The notes under the pieces were generated by a model. That model was not told the origin of the DNA. It saw nothing but the letters and a program-made list of their open reading frames with translations, and made no database searches. From Mugil cephalus (Eukaryota; Chordata; Actinopteri; Mugiliformes; Mugilidae), in NCBI RefSeq assembly GCF_022458985.1, contig NC_061789.1, forward strand, positions 13,672,357-13,736,356: a DNA stretch of 64,000 nt, given 5' to 3'. Shown piece after piece: positions 12,066-23,499 of this stretch (its first letter is position 1; the number at the start of each line of letters is the position of its first letter). Position numbers and translations under genes: made by a program.

Positions 12066-15000
12066 GTGTGCGTGTGTGTGTGTGGGCAGAGAAAGATGAG
12101 GTCAGTGTAAGTGATGGATAATTTGAGCAGTCTCTGTCGGACGCCGAGCCCGTCTCCACCCACAAACCACCTGTTACCATGTTATAGCTGCAGTGTGTAT
12201 GAGTGTTATTGTAAATAAGTCAGTGTGATGACATGCAGTGTCTGGACACTCCCCTGGCTGTTTGACAGGCCATTGGCAATGGACCAGAGGGAACAGGCTG
12301 TCCCATGTCCCGGTAGCCTATGCAGATACTGGGTGGCTCCAGCCAAATCTGTCAGGCAGGATAATGGTGGCCATGTTGGACCATGTTGCATTGTGTTGGC
12401 TAAGGTGGTTAAATGCACGGTGTGCCCATTATACATTGTCATGAGCATTGAGGAACTGGTTCCTGTTGCTCAACAGGTGGTTTTCGCTGGTTTTCGACTC
12501 AGGTCGACTGACCCGGCAATCAACTCGGGATGTTATTAGCTCAGCTTTGCTCGGCTTCGATGTGAACAGGAATGACGTTGATGTACATGCCTATCCCATT
12601 CAGATTTTGTCACTGGACAGCCTGTCAGACTATGTCATTGTAGAAGCTCCAGGGCCGTGAGCAGCTCAACAAACGGAGCAAAGTTTTGGTAGTGTGAGAT
12701 GGAGGAAAAAATAGACACATAGCTCTCACAGCGGGAGGTCAGACCTGAGACTGCTGGCGTGAGAGTGCACCAAAGGCGAGTCGAAAATCTTGTGTCAGCC
12801 CGGGATTTTCAATGTGAAAGGGACAATGTGGTTATATATATATATATATGCATATGCATAAAAAACACCTTTCTTTCTCCTATTGGTGGGATGGTGCCTG
12901 GATGCCTCAGTTGAGAACCTGCCCATTCCACTGGGACATCTTTTAGACAAAGGACCAGAAGAGAGTAGGGTGATAATGCCGGGGTGTGAGGCGGGCTGTG
13001 TCAAATGAATCAATGGCTGGCTTAACAGATAATTATCCCGTAAGTGCAATCTGGTACAACTTAATGATGACTTTGTGTCCAATTACAATGCTACTAGCAA
13101 TGCTTGATTGGCTAATGTTTAGGCATCAGGAAACTGGATGTTTCTGATGGAAGACAACTGTACACTCCCCTTCCCCTTTTCTCTCGGCATCAGTTGCCAG
13201 TGAGAACTTCCGATGTGAAAAGCGCCAGTAAAATCAATTCTGTTCACCTACGAATTCACATATTTCTCACATCTGTGGCTGTGATTTTCCTCACAGTCTA
13301 CCACAGCCTTTCTTCAGTATTCGTTTGCACTTTGATTGGACGCTCAGTAGGCTCCTTGTATACTGCGGCTGCAGTAATAGCTGCTCCTCTGTATGCTCCT
13401 CTCTATATCTATCACGATGCATGCTCTGGAAGGACTCTCCTGCAGGGTTCAGGGGGTAATCAGTGTAATCAACTTCCCCAAGGGGCCATCACGGTTGCGT
13501 TGAGCTGCCTCAATTATGGCTGCACACAGCTGGAAGCTTCTCATTGCCCTATTGCTGGGTGATGGGAGAATGAGAAGCTTTAAGGAAGCACTACTTTGAC
13601 TGTTCTTTGATTGTATAGCACATGAGATATTTGTCATCATCATCTTGCCTTTGTTTTTTTTTTTTATATTTCTTCTCTAGTTCATAAACAGATGCACTGT
13701 TCTTTGTCTTTCTTGCAGCAAGCTGCCCAGCTGGGCCAGAGCAGTGGTCCCTAAAATTTTCTATGTCACAGAGAAGGCTTGGAACTATTACCCATACACC
13801 ATCACAGGTAATTCATTAATCATGCACTCATTATCCACATACTACATTATACTGTTTAGTGTAATAATAATAAAAAAAAAAACCTTGCTCAAAAAAAAGG
13901 AAAAGGAACCGTCTTTCGCTCTGGAACAACGTTCCTACGTCAATGACTTTTCTGCAGCTCTCACGGTCATGCTCACCTGCTGACAGCCATTGTTCGGGAT
14001 CAGTGGGAGGGCAAAAGGATATAAAAGCAATATTCTCTCCAGTACAGTTCTGGTTGGGATAAATAGCGAAGTGCAAGGCTGTAAAAACAAGCAAATCATT
14101 TTTTAATTGTATTTTCTATATGATTGTAACGGTTTCTACATAATTTTTCCGCAATTTCCATCGCTATTTTGCAGCCATTATATTTGGAGGGGCACTTTAA
14201 CTCAGGTCATCTCACAATACGTGGACACTGCTTGAAACACCAGATCAAAGGTCTGCGCAATGTGTTACATAAATGTGTAATCCGCAGCATCCAAAGCCGT
14301 ATTATATCATATTATCACACTGCACGTTAATGTCGCAAGTTTAATGCCTCATCCTGCGGTTTGTAAGGTTCCACAACAAACTGGACACAAACAAGATGTC
14401 AGTGTGGTTATTTCAGCCTCAGTGTCTCTCAGCACTGCGTCGTGCAACATAGAAGCATCTGTACAAGGTCACACAGCTCCTCTGTATGAACCCTATGTTT
14501 ATGTTACAAACAAGCGTGACAAAGCATGCCCCTCAGCAGGACCCTGCATGTTAAAAAATTGTCATGCAGATTTAAAAAAAAAATGTCTGTCACAGCAAAA
14601 TGGGTTTTCTCTTATGTGCTTTTACAAAGAACCGAAGTCCCAATGGTTTAATGGTCCATTTTCCATTTCGAACTAAATTATTTTCCCCCCTCTACTCCCA
14701 TCTCATACTGTTTCGTTTCTTTGTCCTCTTCTACTCGTCTGCCCCCGTCCCGTGCGCACCCCTCCCGCTCCTGTCCATTAAACCGATGGGCTCCGCGGAA
14801 AATCTGCTCAGAGTACACGGTGAGTAGTTTCCGACGTTTCTGCCCCCTGCACACGCGCACCCAACACTTTGAGGGGAGGTTGTGTTTTGCCTTTGTATTA
14901 ACGGAGACGACATGTAGTTCCTAAATTGTGTCAATAATGTTTCAATTAAATCCATGAGCTAAACATAAGGCATGGCTCGGAGTGTGTCGGTGGGGTATGC

Positions 15001-18000
15001 AGTGTCTGTGTGAGTGGGATGGGGCAAGTGCTAATCACATGGAACAATCCCAATCACAAACAACTTTAGCAGTCTTGACCATTACATTCCATGTTCATGA
15101 CAGATGCGGCTATAATTGAAATAACAAATCCCCAGATCGGCACTGTGCTATGTACAATATTTCCTGTAGCTGGTGGGAGTGACAATGTGCCCATACTAAC
15201 CCTGGAAAGCTCTCCTAAACCTCTGCACATTTACAATCTCAATGGGCACTTGATACAGTGGCAAAGCAGCGATTATATCACACAAAACACTCTGACATCT
15301 CTGACTCGCCGGAACGAAAGCAAACCGGAGCAGAGAGGACAGAGCATGTGGTCCACGTACGGTAGCCAAAAGCCTTATACGTGTAAAAGAAACAAAGTTC
15401 TCGTTTTTGTGACTTCATTTTCATCTGAATATTCAACAATGACGCGATCATCTAGAATGAACAGACTGTTCATTGCATGATACAGGAGAGGCCAGGTGTG
15501 TACGACGGTTTGTAGCTCTGCCTAGCTTCTATAGCTGCTCCTTTCTTTCTGAATGACGAACACAGACTTCTGTCACCTGCTTTCATGAAGAGTTGTTTTC
15601 TTTCACGCAGCCACCACCTGATCCCCGGATACCGGCCACAAGTTGCAACTTCACTTCATTGCGTCCGTTAGCTCTCTGATGCCGGCTTAGTGTTTCCGGG
15701 TCTTTAAGCATCAAAACCACTCAATTCATTCATTTTATTTACTCAGCCTCAATAACAATACAAACTGTCTCAAGATGCCCTTACAAAACAAAATACAAAA
15801 TAAGTACGACGAGCGGCAGTAAAGAAAAAGAAAACTTTTTAACAGGAAGAAATGTTGAACAGAACCTGTTTACTCAAGGCAGAAAAAATTTTGGTTAAGT
15901 TCAGGGAAAAGACTGTGGTTTTGGCTAAAATGTGACAACAACAAAGATATTAGCTGAGTGTTCGTTACATTTTTTCGCAAAATAAAAGCTATATTTCTGA
16001 AATTTGCGCTTTATACGCGTTTCCACTGATAGGTGTTTCGCGAATGAGCTGCAAATCTCGTCAAGTCTCATCTCGCGATCTCTTAAATCCTCTTCACGCA
16101 AGACTTCACTTTTGAGAACTTTTATATCGACATATCTGAGAGTTTTTTCGGAATGTAGGCTTTTCCATTACCATTTTTTTTATTTTTTATTACGCATTTC
16201 TAGGGCTAATGGAAACGCAGCGACTGCCTGATAGGGAAATACAGTGTATTATTTTCAAATCTGTGCTCCGAGTCATGACAATATGAAACTAAAAATCAAG
16301 ATGTCCAAGGACACAAAACACTTTAATTAAAAATCAGGAGTATTTCACAAACTCCCCTAAGACTCGGCCGGCTCTCAGCCGTAGAGGTGATAATTGACTG
16401 TCTCGGACAAAAAGCACTAATGATTTGCTCGGGGACATTAGGGGGACGTGCCCTGTGACATGTCCATCCACACACACACTCACACACATACACACACACC
16501 TCCTCCTCCAACACCTTATGTCCAAAGCAGCAAGAAAACATCAATGAAGCCGAAATAAAATTAGCTGCAGGCTGATGTCCTCTCCGACGATTACGCGTCT
16601 AGTTGAAGCATCTGGATGTGTGAGGAAGGTCGTGTCGGCTCACACGGAAGTCAGTAACTTTTTACTGCTGTGGGTGTACAAAGTAGCACACAGTGTTTTG
16701 AAAGCATCAGCCACTAACAAGACCAACGCGAAGCATGGTCGCGCTGATGCAGATGGGGAATGCTTAGTTACACTTTTGCCCACTGTGGGTGGTGATGATG
16801 CAGGGTGTGAAGATAAAGATTGGCTGTGGCAAGGTCAATTAAAAATAACTAGCTGCAATGGCGTACGCCGATTGCAGGGTTGGTTGTCAAGGGAGGGAAA
16901 TATCAGTCGATCTTAAGTGTCTATAGGGTCGGGGGGTTAGGATTGCCCCGACATTTTGAACAAACATTAATAGTCTGTAGAAAGAAGAAGCTTATTGATT
17001 TTGGTGGTTTCTCCATCCGTACATCCGACTCCACCTTCAGGCTTTTGGAAAATCGGTCCTCAGCGTGATGGATAAACAGCTAAAAAAACATGCACGGGTC
17101 CAGTTAACTCGACTGCTTGCGCAGTAGGTATATTAAAAAGAGGCATACACGCTCCCTGTCTCTCTGTTTGCTATGCATTCACCCTGAGCTACCAGCATCA
17201 ATCCTCGTACGCTCCTTCTTACCTCTGCTGCAGAATTGATCATTCCTGCTGTCTCCGTCCTGCTGTGCCACACAAACACACGCACTCACACACACAGAAG
17301 CTTGTACATCTTCAGCTTATGTAACCAACTTTCAACTTTTTGGTTGTGTAATAATTGGAACCACCGTTAAGCTGTTAGGTTAAGAGCTAATTGGACTTGG
17401 TTGGCGGCGTCGCCGCTCATCTGGTTTTGTGTAATGCAATTTGAATCACATGTCATCCTCCGTGTTGTGATCTGGCCCAAACAAAGCCCGCAGTCAAAGC
17501 AACGCAATTATCATCCGACAGTCGTCATTGAGCATATTGATTTGTCACTCTTCTCTCTCCCCTCCAGTGCTCCTTCCTGCCCAAGTTTTCCATCCACATA
17601 GAGAGCAAGTACGAAGACAACAAAGGGAGCAATGATAATGTGAGTGCCGCTCCGAGAGCTGAACGTTTGACTCTGTTTTTTCTTCTTCTTGTATTTCTAC
17701 CGAAATTGTCTGAAGGGTCGTTTTCATGCAATGTCAACGTCAAAACGTTTCTGTAGATTCAAGGCACATCTTTGTGGAGAGATATGGCAACAGAGAGCAG
17801 AGCCTGAGTAGAATAATCTTCTCACTTCGCATAACATACTGCACCTAGAGGTCACAGACATCATTTAGTCAGTCAAGTTAGATATATAGATATAAGTGTT
17901 GATTCGTTGTATTGAGTCCTCAGAGCGACAGCATCTTGATTGGCACTGGGGGGATTATCTCAGTTATGCAATACTGCCTCGGTCCACGGCGCAGCTGAAG

Positions 18001-19079
18001 AGGAAGGGCCGCAGCTCCACTAAGTGGCGACTGGCGGTAGCTGCAAATGCACTATGTCTCTTTCCCAGATGGCCATAATTTCACTTTTGCGAGTAATTGT
18101 AACAAGTGGGGGTGTAGGCATGTTCAACACAAAGACTTTGCTCCTTCCGCTCTCGAGATAACACGTCCCACCCCCTCCGCCATTTGTCCAGTCATGGCTC
18201 CTCTTTTCCACTAATGTCTTTGAGCTCTCAATCTCTCTTCAGCCACTCCTGTAAGCAGGTTTCTCGACGGTTTGGTCGAGAGTCGGCTTTGATGTGTCAC
18301 CCGCCGCGAGGCGTTAGTCACGACCATCCTCAGGGTATTGTCTGAGCCTAAAGCCTGAAGGACAGAATGTGTTCATCGTCTCCGCTACTGCCTAATTGTA
18401 AAAATCCAAACTCCTTTCAACTTCTGCTTTTTTCTGCCTCTCTGATAACTTCCAGCCCGCGCCCGGTCCACCTCTCACTGACTCACCAACACCTTTAAAT
18501 GCGTCCTTGATCTAGCTTCACTCAACTGTTCCTTGTTCTCCAGATCTTCAACAGCGGGCCCAGAGACGAGGAAACCGAGGTGTGCTTCGTGGACATTGCC
18601 TATGATGAGATCCCCGAGCGCCACTACAAGGAGTCAGAGGTGAGGGCGCTGACCTCAGGAATGAATGAATGTACACAGAGAGGCAGAGAGGAGGGCGGGA
18701 AGAAGGGCGAAAGAGGAGAATGCACAATGCTGACGGACAGAAGAACAAGCGAAGTGGGGGAGAAGAGACGTAAATGGCGAGAGTGACAAACGGAGAGAAG
18801 GGATACGAGCAGATAAACAGAATAGCGTGTTATCTTCCTCGAGCAGCGCCAGCTCCTTTCTGGCCACCAGCTGGCCATCTGCCTCCGCTGAGCGATGGAA
18901 CAGAGGGGCATATACGTTAGCGCCTGGGGAGGGAGGTGGTGGACATTAGCCGTGGTGATTTGACATTTGTATGCGCGCGTGTTTGCTCGTCTGTCAGGGG
19001 AGGGGGGCGGCCGCAAAAAGACGAGCTATTAATAACCTGGGACAGCGGTGCAGTGGTGTTTTATTATTGACACCTTCAC

Positions 19080-19160
<81 letters not shown>

Positions 19161-21179
19161 ACCTTCCGCTGGGTTTTACGGTCTTCTGCCGTTAAACGCC
19201 CAGGGTTAAGAATAGCACACAGATGATGTCCAGAGTTAAACGTGGACGTCAGACGGCCAATGCAAATATCATTTGATTTCAAGGACAGATGTGACGTGTG
19301 CGTGTCAGTTTATGTTCTTTGCTTATTGAATTAAAATACACAGATTTGCCAGCAGCGCGTGTTTATATCTTTCTGTCTGCCGATAAACTCAATGACACAT
19401 TTTGATGAGACAAATGCAACAGGCTAGCAGGGATGGAGAGAGCTGCTACCCCCACTCCGGGCGCATGACCCTGAGACAAATGAGCACCGTGGTATAATTA
19501 GTCCGTGCGGACCGGTGATAAATGCGTGTAAAGCATCTGATTAGAGACTGAGGCTGAGCTGTACTGTGCACAATGAATGCAGGTCATCTCAGTTCTGTAG
19601 CCAGGGAGAGAGAAACTGATGTTAGAGAGTGGAAGACAGTAAAGAGGATTTTAGTTATTTTTCCTTAATCTTTTTTTTATTGTCTCCTGGCCTTGTAGGA
19701 CCTTCGGTATTTTAAGTCGAAGAAGACGAGCCGGGGGAGTCTTCAGGAAGGATGGATCAACACCCAAGAGCCCATCATGTGTTCGTACAAACTGGTCAGC
19801 GTCAAGTTTGAAGTCTGGGGATTGCAAACCCGCGTGGAACAATTTGTACACAAGGTCAGAACTTTAAAAAATATATATTTTCTCTTTGTGGGGGTGGGGC
19901 AGACATAATGTAGATGCCATCACGGATGTTCCTTATTCAGACAAACTATTTGCCCTCTGTCGATTGGTGTCATTGCCAGGGGCGTCCCATTTTTCTGCAA
20001 GGTCGCGAACCTAATCAGCAGTTCCATTATCGCCCTTTAGCACATCTGACCTGTTCGCAGCTCACAGTTTACCGTGCGTCAACTCTTGACTCTTGCAGAG
20101 TTTAAACTTCATTTATATCTCCCATTTCCCAAATCTGTTTTGCCAAGCCCTCTGCAGCATCTGTCCCCGAGGCAAACTGTCCCAAGTTCTCTCCTTGCCC
20201 GAGGCAAACACATAAGCACACACACACAGGGAGGGCCATTACTCACTTGGTAACACCTAAAATAACTCATATTGATAGCATACCTCTAGAGGCGAAGTGA
20301 AACACTTAAAACCTTAAAGTATTTTCACACTCTGACTTTTTTTTCCTGGAAATTCATCTCTCTCTATCTGTTCCTCTCTGCTGATATCCCACCCCGACTC
20401 ACCTCTTTTGCTTCTGCCCAGGTGATCCGAGATGTCCTTCTCCTGGGACACAGGCAGGCCTTTGCCTGGGTGGACGAGTGGATTGGTAAGTGGTTTGGTT
20501 TTGTTAGGAGGCACTGACTCACCGCAAGATGTCTGTTGGCTAACAGAGAGAAAACCCTGATTCTTTTCGTGGCCAATTGAAACAAACTGATTTAGATGCA
20601 GTGATTTGAGAAAAATTGAAATTTGACGTGTGTGAGAGAGTGGAAAGAAAATTCCCTTCCCCTTAGCACCCGTTCTAGGTCCTCGTGTAGAATCCTAAGC
20701 CAGTAAAGATCCCAGCTCACTGGCCACCTTAGGTACACTTTGCTAGAACCAGGTAGAACCCCTTTCGTATTCTGAACTGCCTTAATTCTTCAGGACAATC
20801 GTTGCTCTCTTCACAAACCAAAAGGTTTTGTCTCTTAACGTTTGTACGTCTTAACGTTTTTTCAACAGATATGACCATGGAGGAAGTAAGGGAGTACGAG
20901 CGTGCCACCCAGGAAGCTACCAACCTTAAGATTGGCAGCTTCCCCCCGGCCATCTCAATTTCAGAGACCCCCCTGCCATCCAGCGCCCGCAGCGGACCCA
21001 ACAGCGCTCCATCTACTCCCCTCTCCACCGAACCTCCGGAGTTCCTCTCGGTGCCCAAAGAGCGACCCAGGAAGAAGTCGGCCCCGGAGACCTTGACCCT
21101 GCCGGATCCAGGCCGCAGGGATTCGATCTTCAAACTGCCCAGCTTTTTCTCCTGGAACTCAAGCCCGCAGCCAGAGTGA
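8842..21179 (+). CDS. pitpnc1: Cytoplasmic phosphatidylinositol transfer protein 1 (RdgB-beta), 5' partial
   Basis: Soluble class II PITP that carries phosphatidylinositol and phosphatidic acid between membranes. Exons: 8842-8990, 13719-13807, 14812-14819 (8-nt microexon), 17568-17639, 18544-18639, 19699-19854, 20422-20485, 20869-21179. They total 945 nt (314 codons plus stop); about 16 N-terminal residues are missing to the left. The translation is near-identical to the family: IGQLYMISKHSHEQS, FYVTEKAWNYYPYTIT, CSYKLVSVKFEVWGLQTRVE, RQAFAWVDEW. Thr and Lys in GQFTEK correspond to the inositol-phosphate contacts Thr59/Lys61 of PITP-alpha. The last exon encodes the long-isoform tail with the two 14-3-3-type regions (RSGPNSAP and RPRKKSAPE), but the final 22 residues (from GRRDSIFK) differ from the mammalian tail I recall. 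Large introns carry repeats. The gene converges on slc25a19. Confidence 0.95.
12035..12084. repeat. (TG)n microsatellite
   Basis: TG dinucleotide repeats with two CG interruptions. Confidence 0.9.
12440..12830 (+). repeat. Interspersed repeat, copy B
   Basis: Inverted partner of copy A, about 8 kb away in the same gene. It carries cttcgatgtgaacaggaatg and tcattgtagaagctccaggg, and ends in cccgggattttcaatgtgaa followed by aggg. Confidence 0.65.
14812..14819 (+). CDS. pitpnc1: 8-nt microexon of pitpnc1
   Basis: The exon ending at 13807 leaves one base (G) of a codon, and the exon at 17568 starts in phase with TGC TCC. Joining them directly breaks the frame and loses the family residues Glu-Tyr-Thr before Cys-Ser-Phe-Leu-Pro. 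The sequence AGTACACG at 14812-14819 is preceded by ctgctcag and followed by the consensus donor gtgagt. It supplies exactly G-AG TAC ACG (E Y T) and restores the frame. A long pyrimidine-rich stretch lies upstream (about 14685-14775), as is common where an exon is too small for ordinary exon definition. Confidence 0.9.
14820..17567 (+). other. pitpnc1 intron downstream of the microexon
   Basis: 2.7 kb intron. It includes a possible transposon relic at 15960-16225 with inverted GCGTTTCC/GGAAACGC ends. Non-repetitive stretches at 16320-16470 and 17330-17530 are candidates for conserved noncoding sequence. No coding exon was found. Confidence 0.6.
15960..16225. repeat. Possible miniature inverted-repeat element
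   Basis: GCGTTTCCACT near 16017 faces TGGAAACGC near 16211, about 190 bp apart in opposite orientation. AT-rich sequence lies between them. No target-site duplication was confirmed. Confidence 0.3.
19082..19158. repeat. (CA)n microsatellite
   Basis: Uninterrupted CA repeats, about 38 units, in a pitpnc1 intron. Confidence 0.95.
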
Positions 21180-22190
21180 GAATGGGGCCACTCCACCGAT
21201 GAACACCCTCAACCTGCGGATCGATGGAGGATGCCTGCCCAGCACATCCCACAACGCCCCATCACCTAGCCGAAGTGAAGGAGACTTTCACGATTCTGGT
21301 GATCCCAGCCTCTCAGCCAAGCCAATAGCTCTCCGATTGCCCTCACAGGTGCAGACAGACAGCCTGACCTCAACAGCAAAAAGTCCCGCAAGGTGTAAAA
21401 GTGTCGTACGTCCCAGCCGAGAGTCTGACAAAAGCAGCAACAGGCTTCTCATTCTTCTCTTCTTCTTGAAAAAAAAACAGCCAGCCTGCATTTATTGAAT
21501 CAAACGCTGTGGAGTCAAATTAGCCTGGGTGAGCGTAGCGTACATTCCTGAAAATGTTTTACCCCACAGCGCATCACTTTACTTTCATCCAAGCTCAGGG
21601 TGTGTCGAAAAATTACGTAGAGATTCAGTGACTGCACATAAATGTTACGTGTACAAAATTAGACTTCTATTCTGCTTTACCTTTAAACATATCTGGCTTT
21701 GTTTCCTGGAACTTGTGGTTTGATGTATCCGTTTATGTCGTTGGGACTTTTTTCACAGATTGTTGTTGGCCACTGTAACCGTTGACTTTTATGGTTTTCA
21801 GTCAGGTGCAAAGTGATCGTGTACTCTTGTATATACACTATGAATGATTATTTAACTGATTAAATGATGGTTCCATACCCAACGAGGAGGCTGTTGTGGA
21901 ATTTCTATGATGTATTTGAACAGACACTATCTTGTGTTTGTTTATGGCGAGTTCTGTTGGTCACGGTGTCTTCATGTGCATGATTTTGACTTCAGCTTTG
22001 ACATGTTAGTGAATGTTTTCTTCATATTTGATATTGTGTTTATAGTACCTGAGTTTTTTTTTTTTTTTTTTTTTTTTTTACAGACTGGCCATGTGGTGTT
22101 GTTTTGCTGTTACATTCATTTTGAATCGTTTACTGATGGGTTTTGTATTCAGTAAATTACATAAAATTAAACGCCGGTGCATCCATAACT
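21180..22190 (+). other. pitpnc1: pitpnc1 3' UTR
   Basis: Follows the TGA at 21177-21179. It carries a T26 tract at 22054-22079 and a variant poly(A) signal ATTAAA at 22166-22171. I place the transcript end near 22190 by inference. Confidence 0.6.
22054..22079 (+). repeat. Poly-T tract
   Basis: Twenty-six T residues in the pitpnc1 3' UTR. Confidence 0.9.
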
Positions 22191-22289
22191 GTGTGAGGAC
22201 CATTTCTTCATATAATTAACTTGAACTGAGTTGAGTTAAGTTCATTTGAAAGCCACAATGTACTGAGATCTTCTGGACCTGGCATTCGT

Positions 22290-22450
22290 GTGGATGTTAC
22301 GTAGACATGTGCTGCCACCACCCCAAAGAAATGAAACCCCCTGGCAGGAGCCTGACACAGACACACGCACACAAATGGTTTAGGAACAACTCAAAAAACA
22401 TGAAAACAGCTGAAGGTGTTGAGCTGGTCCCCAAATTCCCTAAATCCCAA
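22290..22450 (+). mobile_element. Tc1-like fragment between pitpnc1 and slc25a19
   Basis: The text tggcattcgtgtggatgtta, gacatgtgctgccacc and tccccaaattccctaaatcc follows the 3' half of a fish Tc1 transposase gene with gaps. Confidence 0.55.
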
Positions 22451-22587
22451 ACGGACCAAGACTGGACTAAATAAAAGAAACACATGTTTAATTCAGTCCG
22501 GTTTGTCAGCATCCCAAACAACATTGTCTAAAATGATCACACATTTGAATTACCACCTTGCTGAAGGTGTTTCAACATCAGCTGGAC

Positions 22588-22589
<2 letters not shown>

Positions 22590-22646
<57 letters not shown>

Positions 22647-22888
22647 TATATATATACATATATACATATATATATACATATATAATATACATATACATAC
22701 ACTATATACATATACATATATATATATACATATAATATAATATATACACATATACATATATATATACATACATATATATATATACACATATATATACATA
22801 TACATATACACATATATATACATATACATATATATATATATATATATACATACACACAAACATATATATATATATATATATATATATT
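22590..22888. repeat. Long AT/ACATAT-rich microsatellite
   Basis: About 300 bp of (AT)n interspersed with atacat and acatat units, flanked by pure (AT)n on both sides. It fills the gap between the two convergent 3' ends. Confidence 0.95.
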
Positions 22889-23014
22889 GTCATTAAGTGC
22901 AGGACTATTATATAAGATTGTATTGCTTTTCATTGGTGTGTGTGCATGTAAAATAGGTAAACAAGTGCACTTGAAACATTTACAAAGCCACTGTCCATGG
23001 ATCACACGGAATTC

Positions 23015-23499
23015 AGTCTTTACAAAATGAATAACTTTATTTAAAAAATAATGACTTGGAAAAATACAGGGCTTCACGGACACGTCAGCGCAACATTAGC
23101 TCACAACAGCTCACTCTAAAAATTCCTATTTAATTTATGTGCACCTTCAGAGTAGTTTTTTCCTACCACAATAGTGTATACACATGTACAATATCATTGC
23201 CTAATTCCTTTTTTTCCCCAATTTATTTAATTTTCCCAAAGACTAAAAGCCAGACAAAGTGCAATAAAAACAGCAAAGGTTAAATGACTGACGAACTGAC
23301 AAAAGGCTAACATTCAAACACCCAAAGTTCAATTTTGAATTTAACATCTTACGTGTCACAGCAGGTATCCATAAAAATACAGAAATAAATAAAAGAAAGT
23401 TGTATATTTCCTATCTTTATATACATTTGTTCAGTGCAAACAAACATAATGAGTGTAAGTGTATTTCCATTGTGCGTGATTGTTAACTTCTCTCCTTCA
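23015..23499 (-). other. slc25a19: slc25a19 3' UTR
   Basis: A minus-strand AATAAA lies at 23041-23036 (plus-strand TTTATT), putting the cleavage site near 23015. The AT microsatellite block (22590-22888) separates this end from that of pitpnc1. Confidence 0.55.

Larger units (their letters stand above)
8991..13718 (+). other. pitpnc1 intron with repeats
   Basis: 4.7 kb intron between the first two exons in the window. It contains a (TG)n tract at 12035-12084, a second inverted copy of the interspersed repeat (12440-12830) and a short (TA)n at 12831-12850. Nothing else in it looks coding. Confidence 0.7.

Noticed and set aside
20729-21196. 155-codon minus-strand frame opposite the last pitpnc1 exon
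   Set aside because: Shadow of the real sense exon, whose protein matches the RdgB-beta tail.
22558-23083. Tyr/Ile-repeat peptides on both strands
   Set aside because: Translation of the AT microsatellite.
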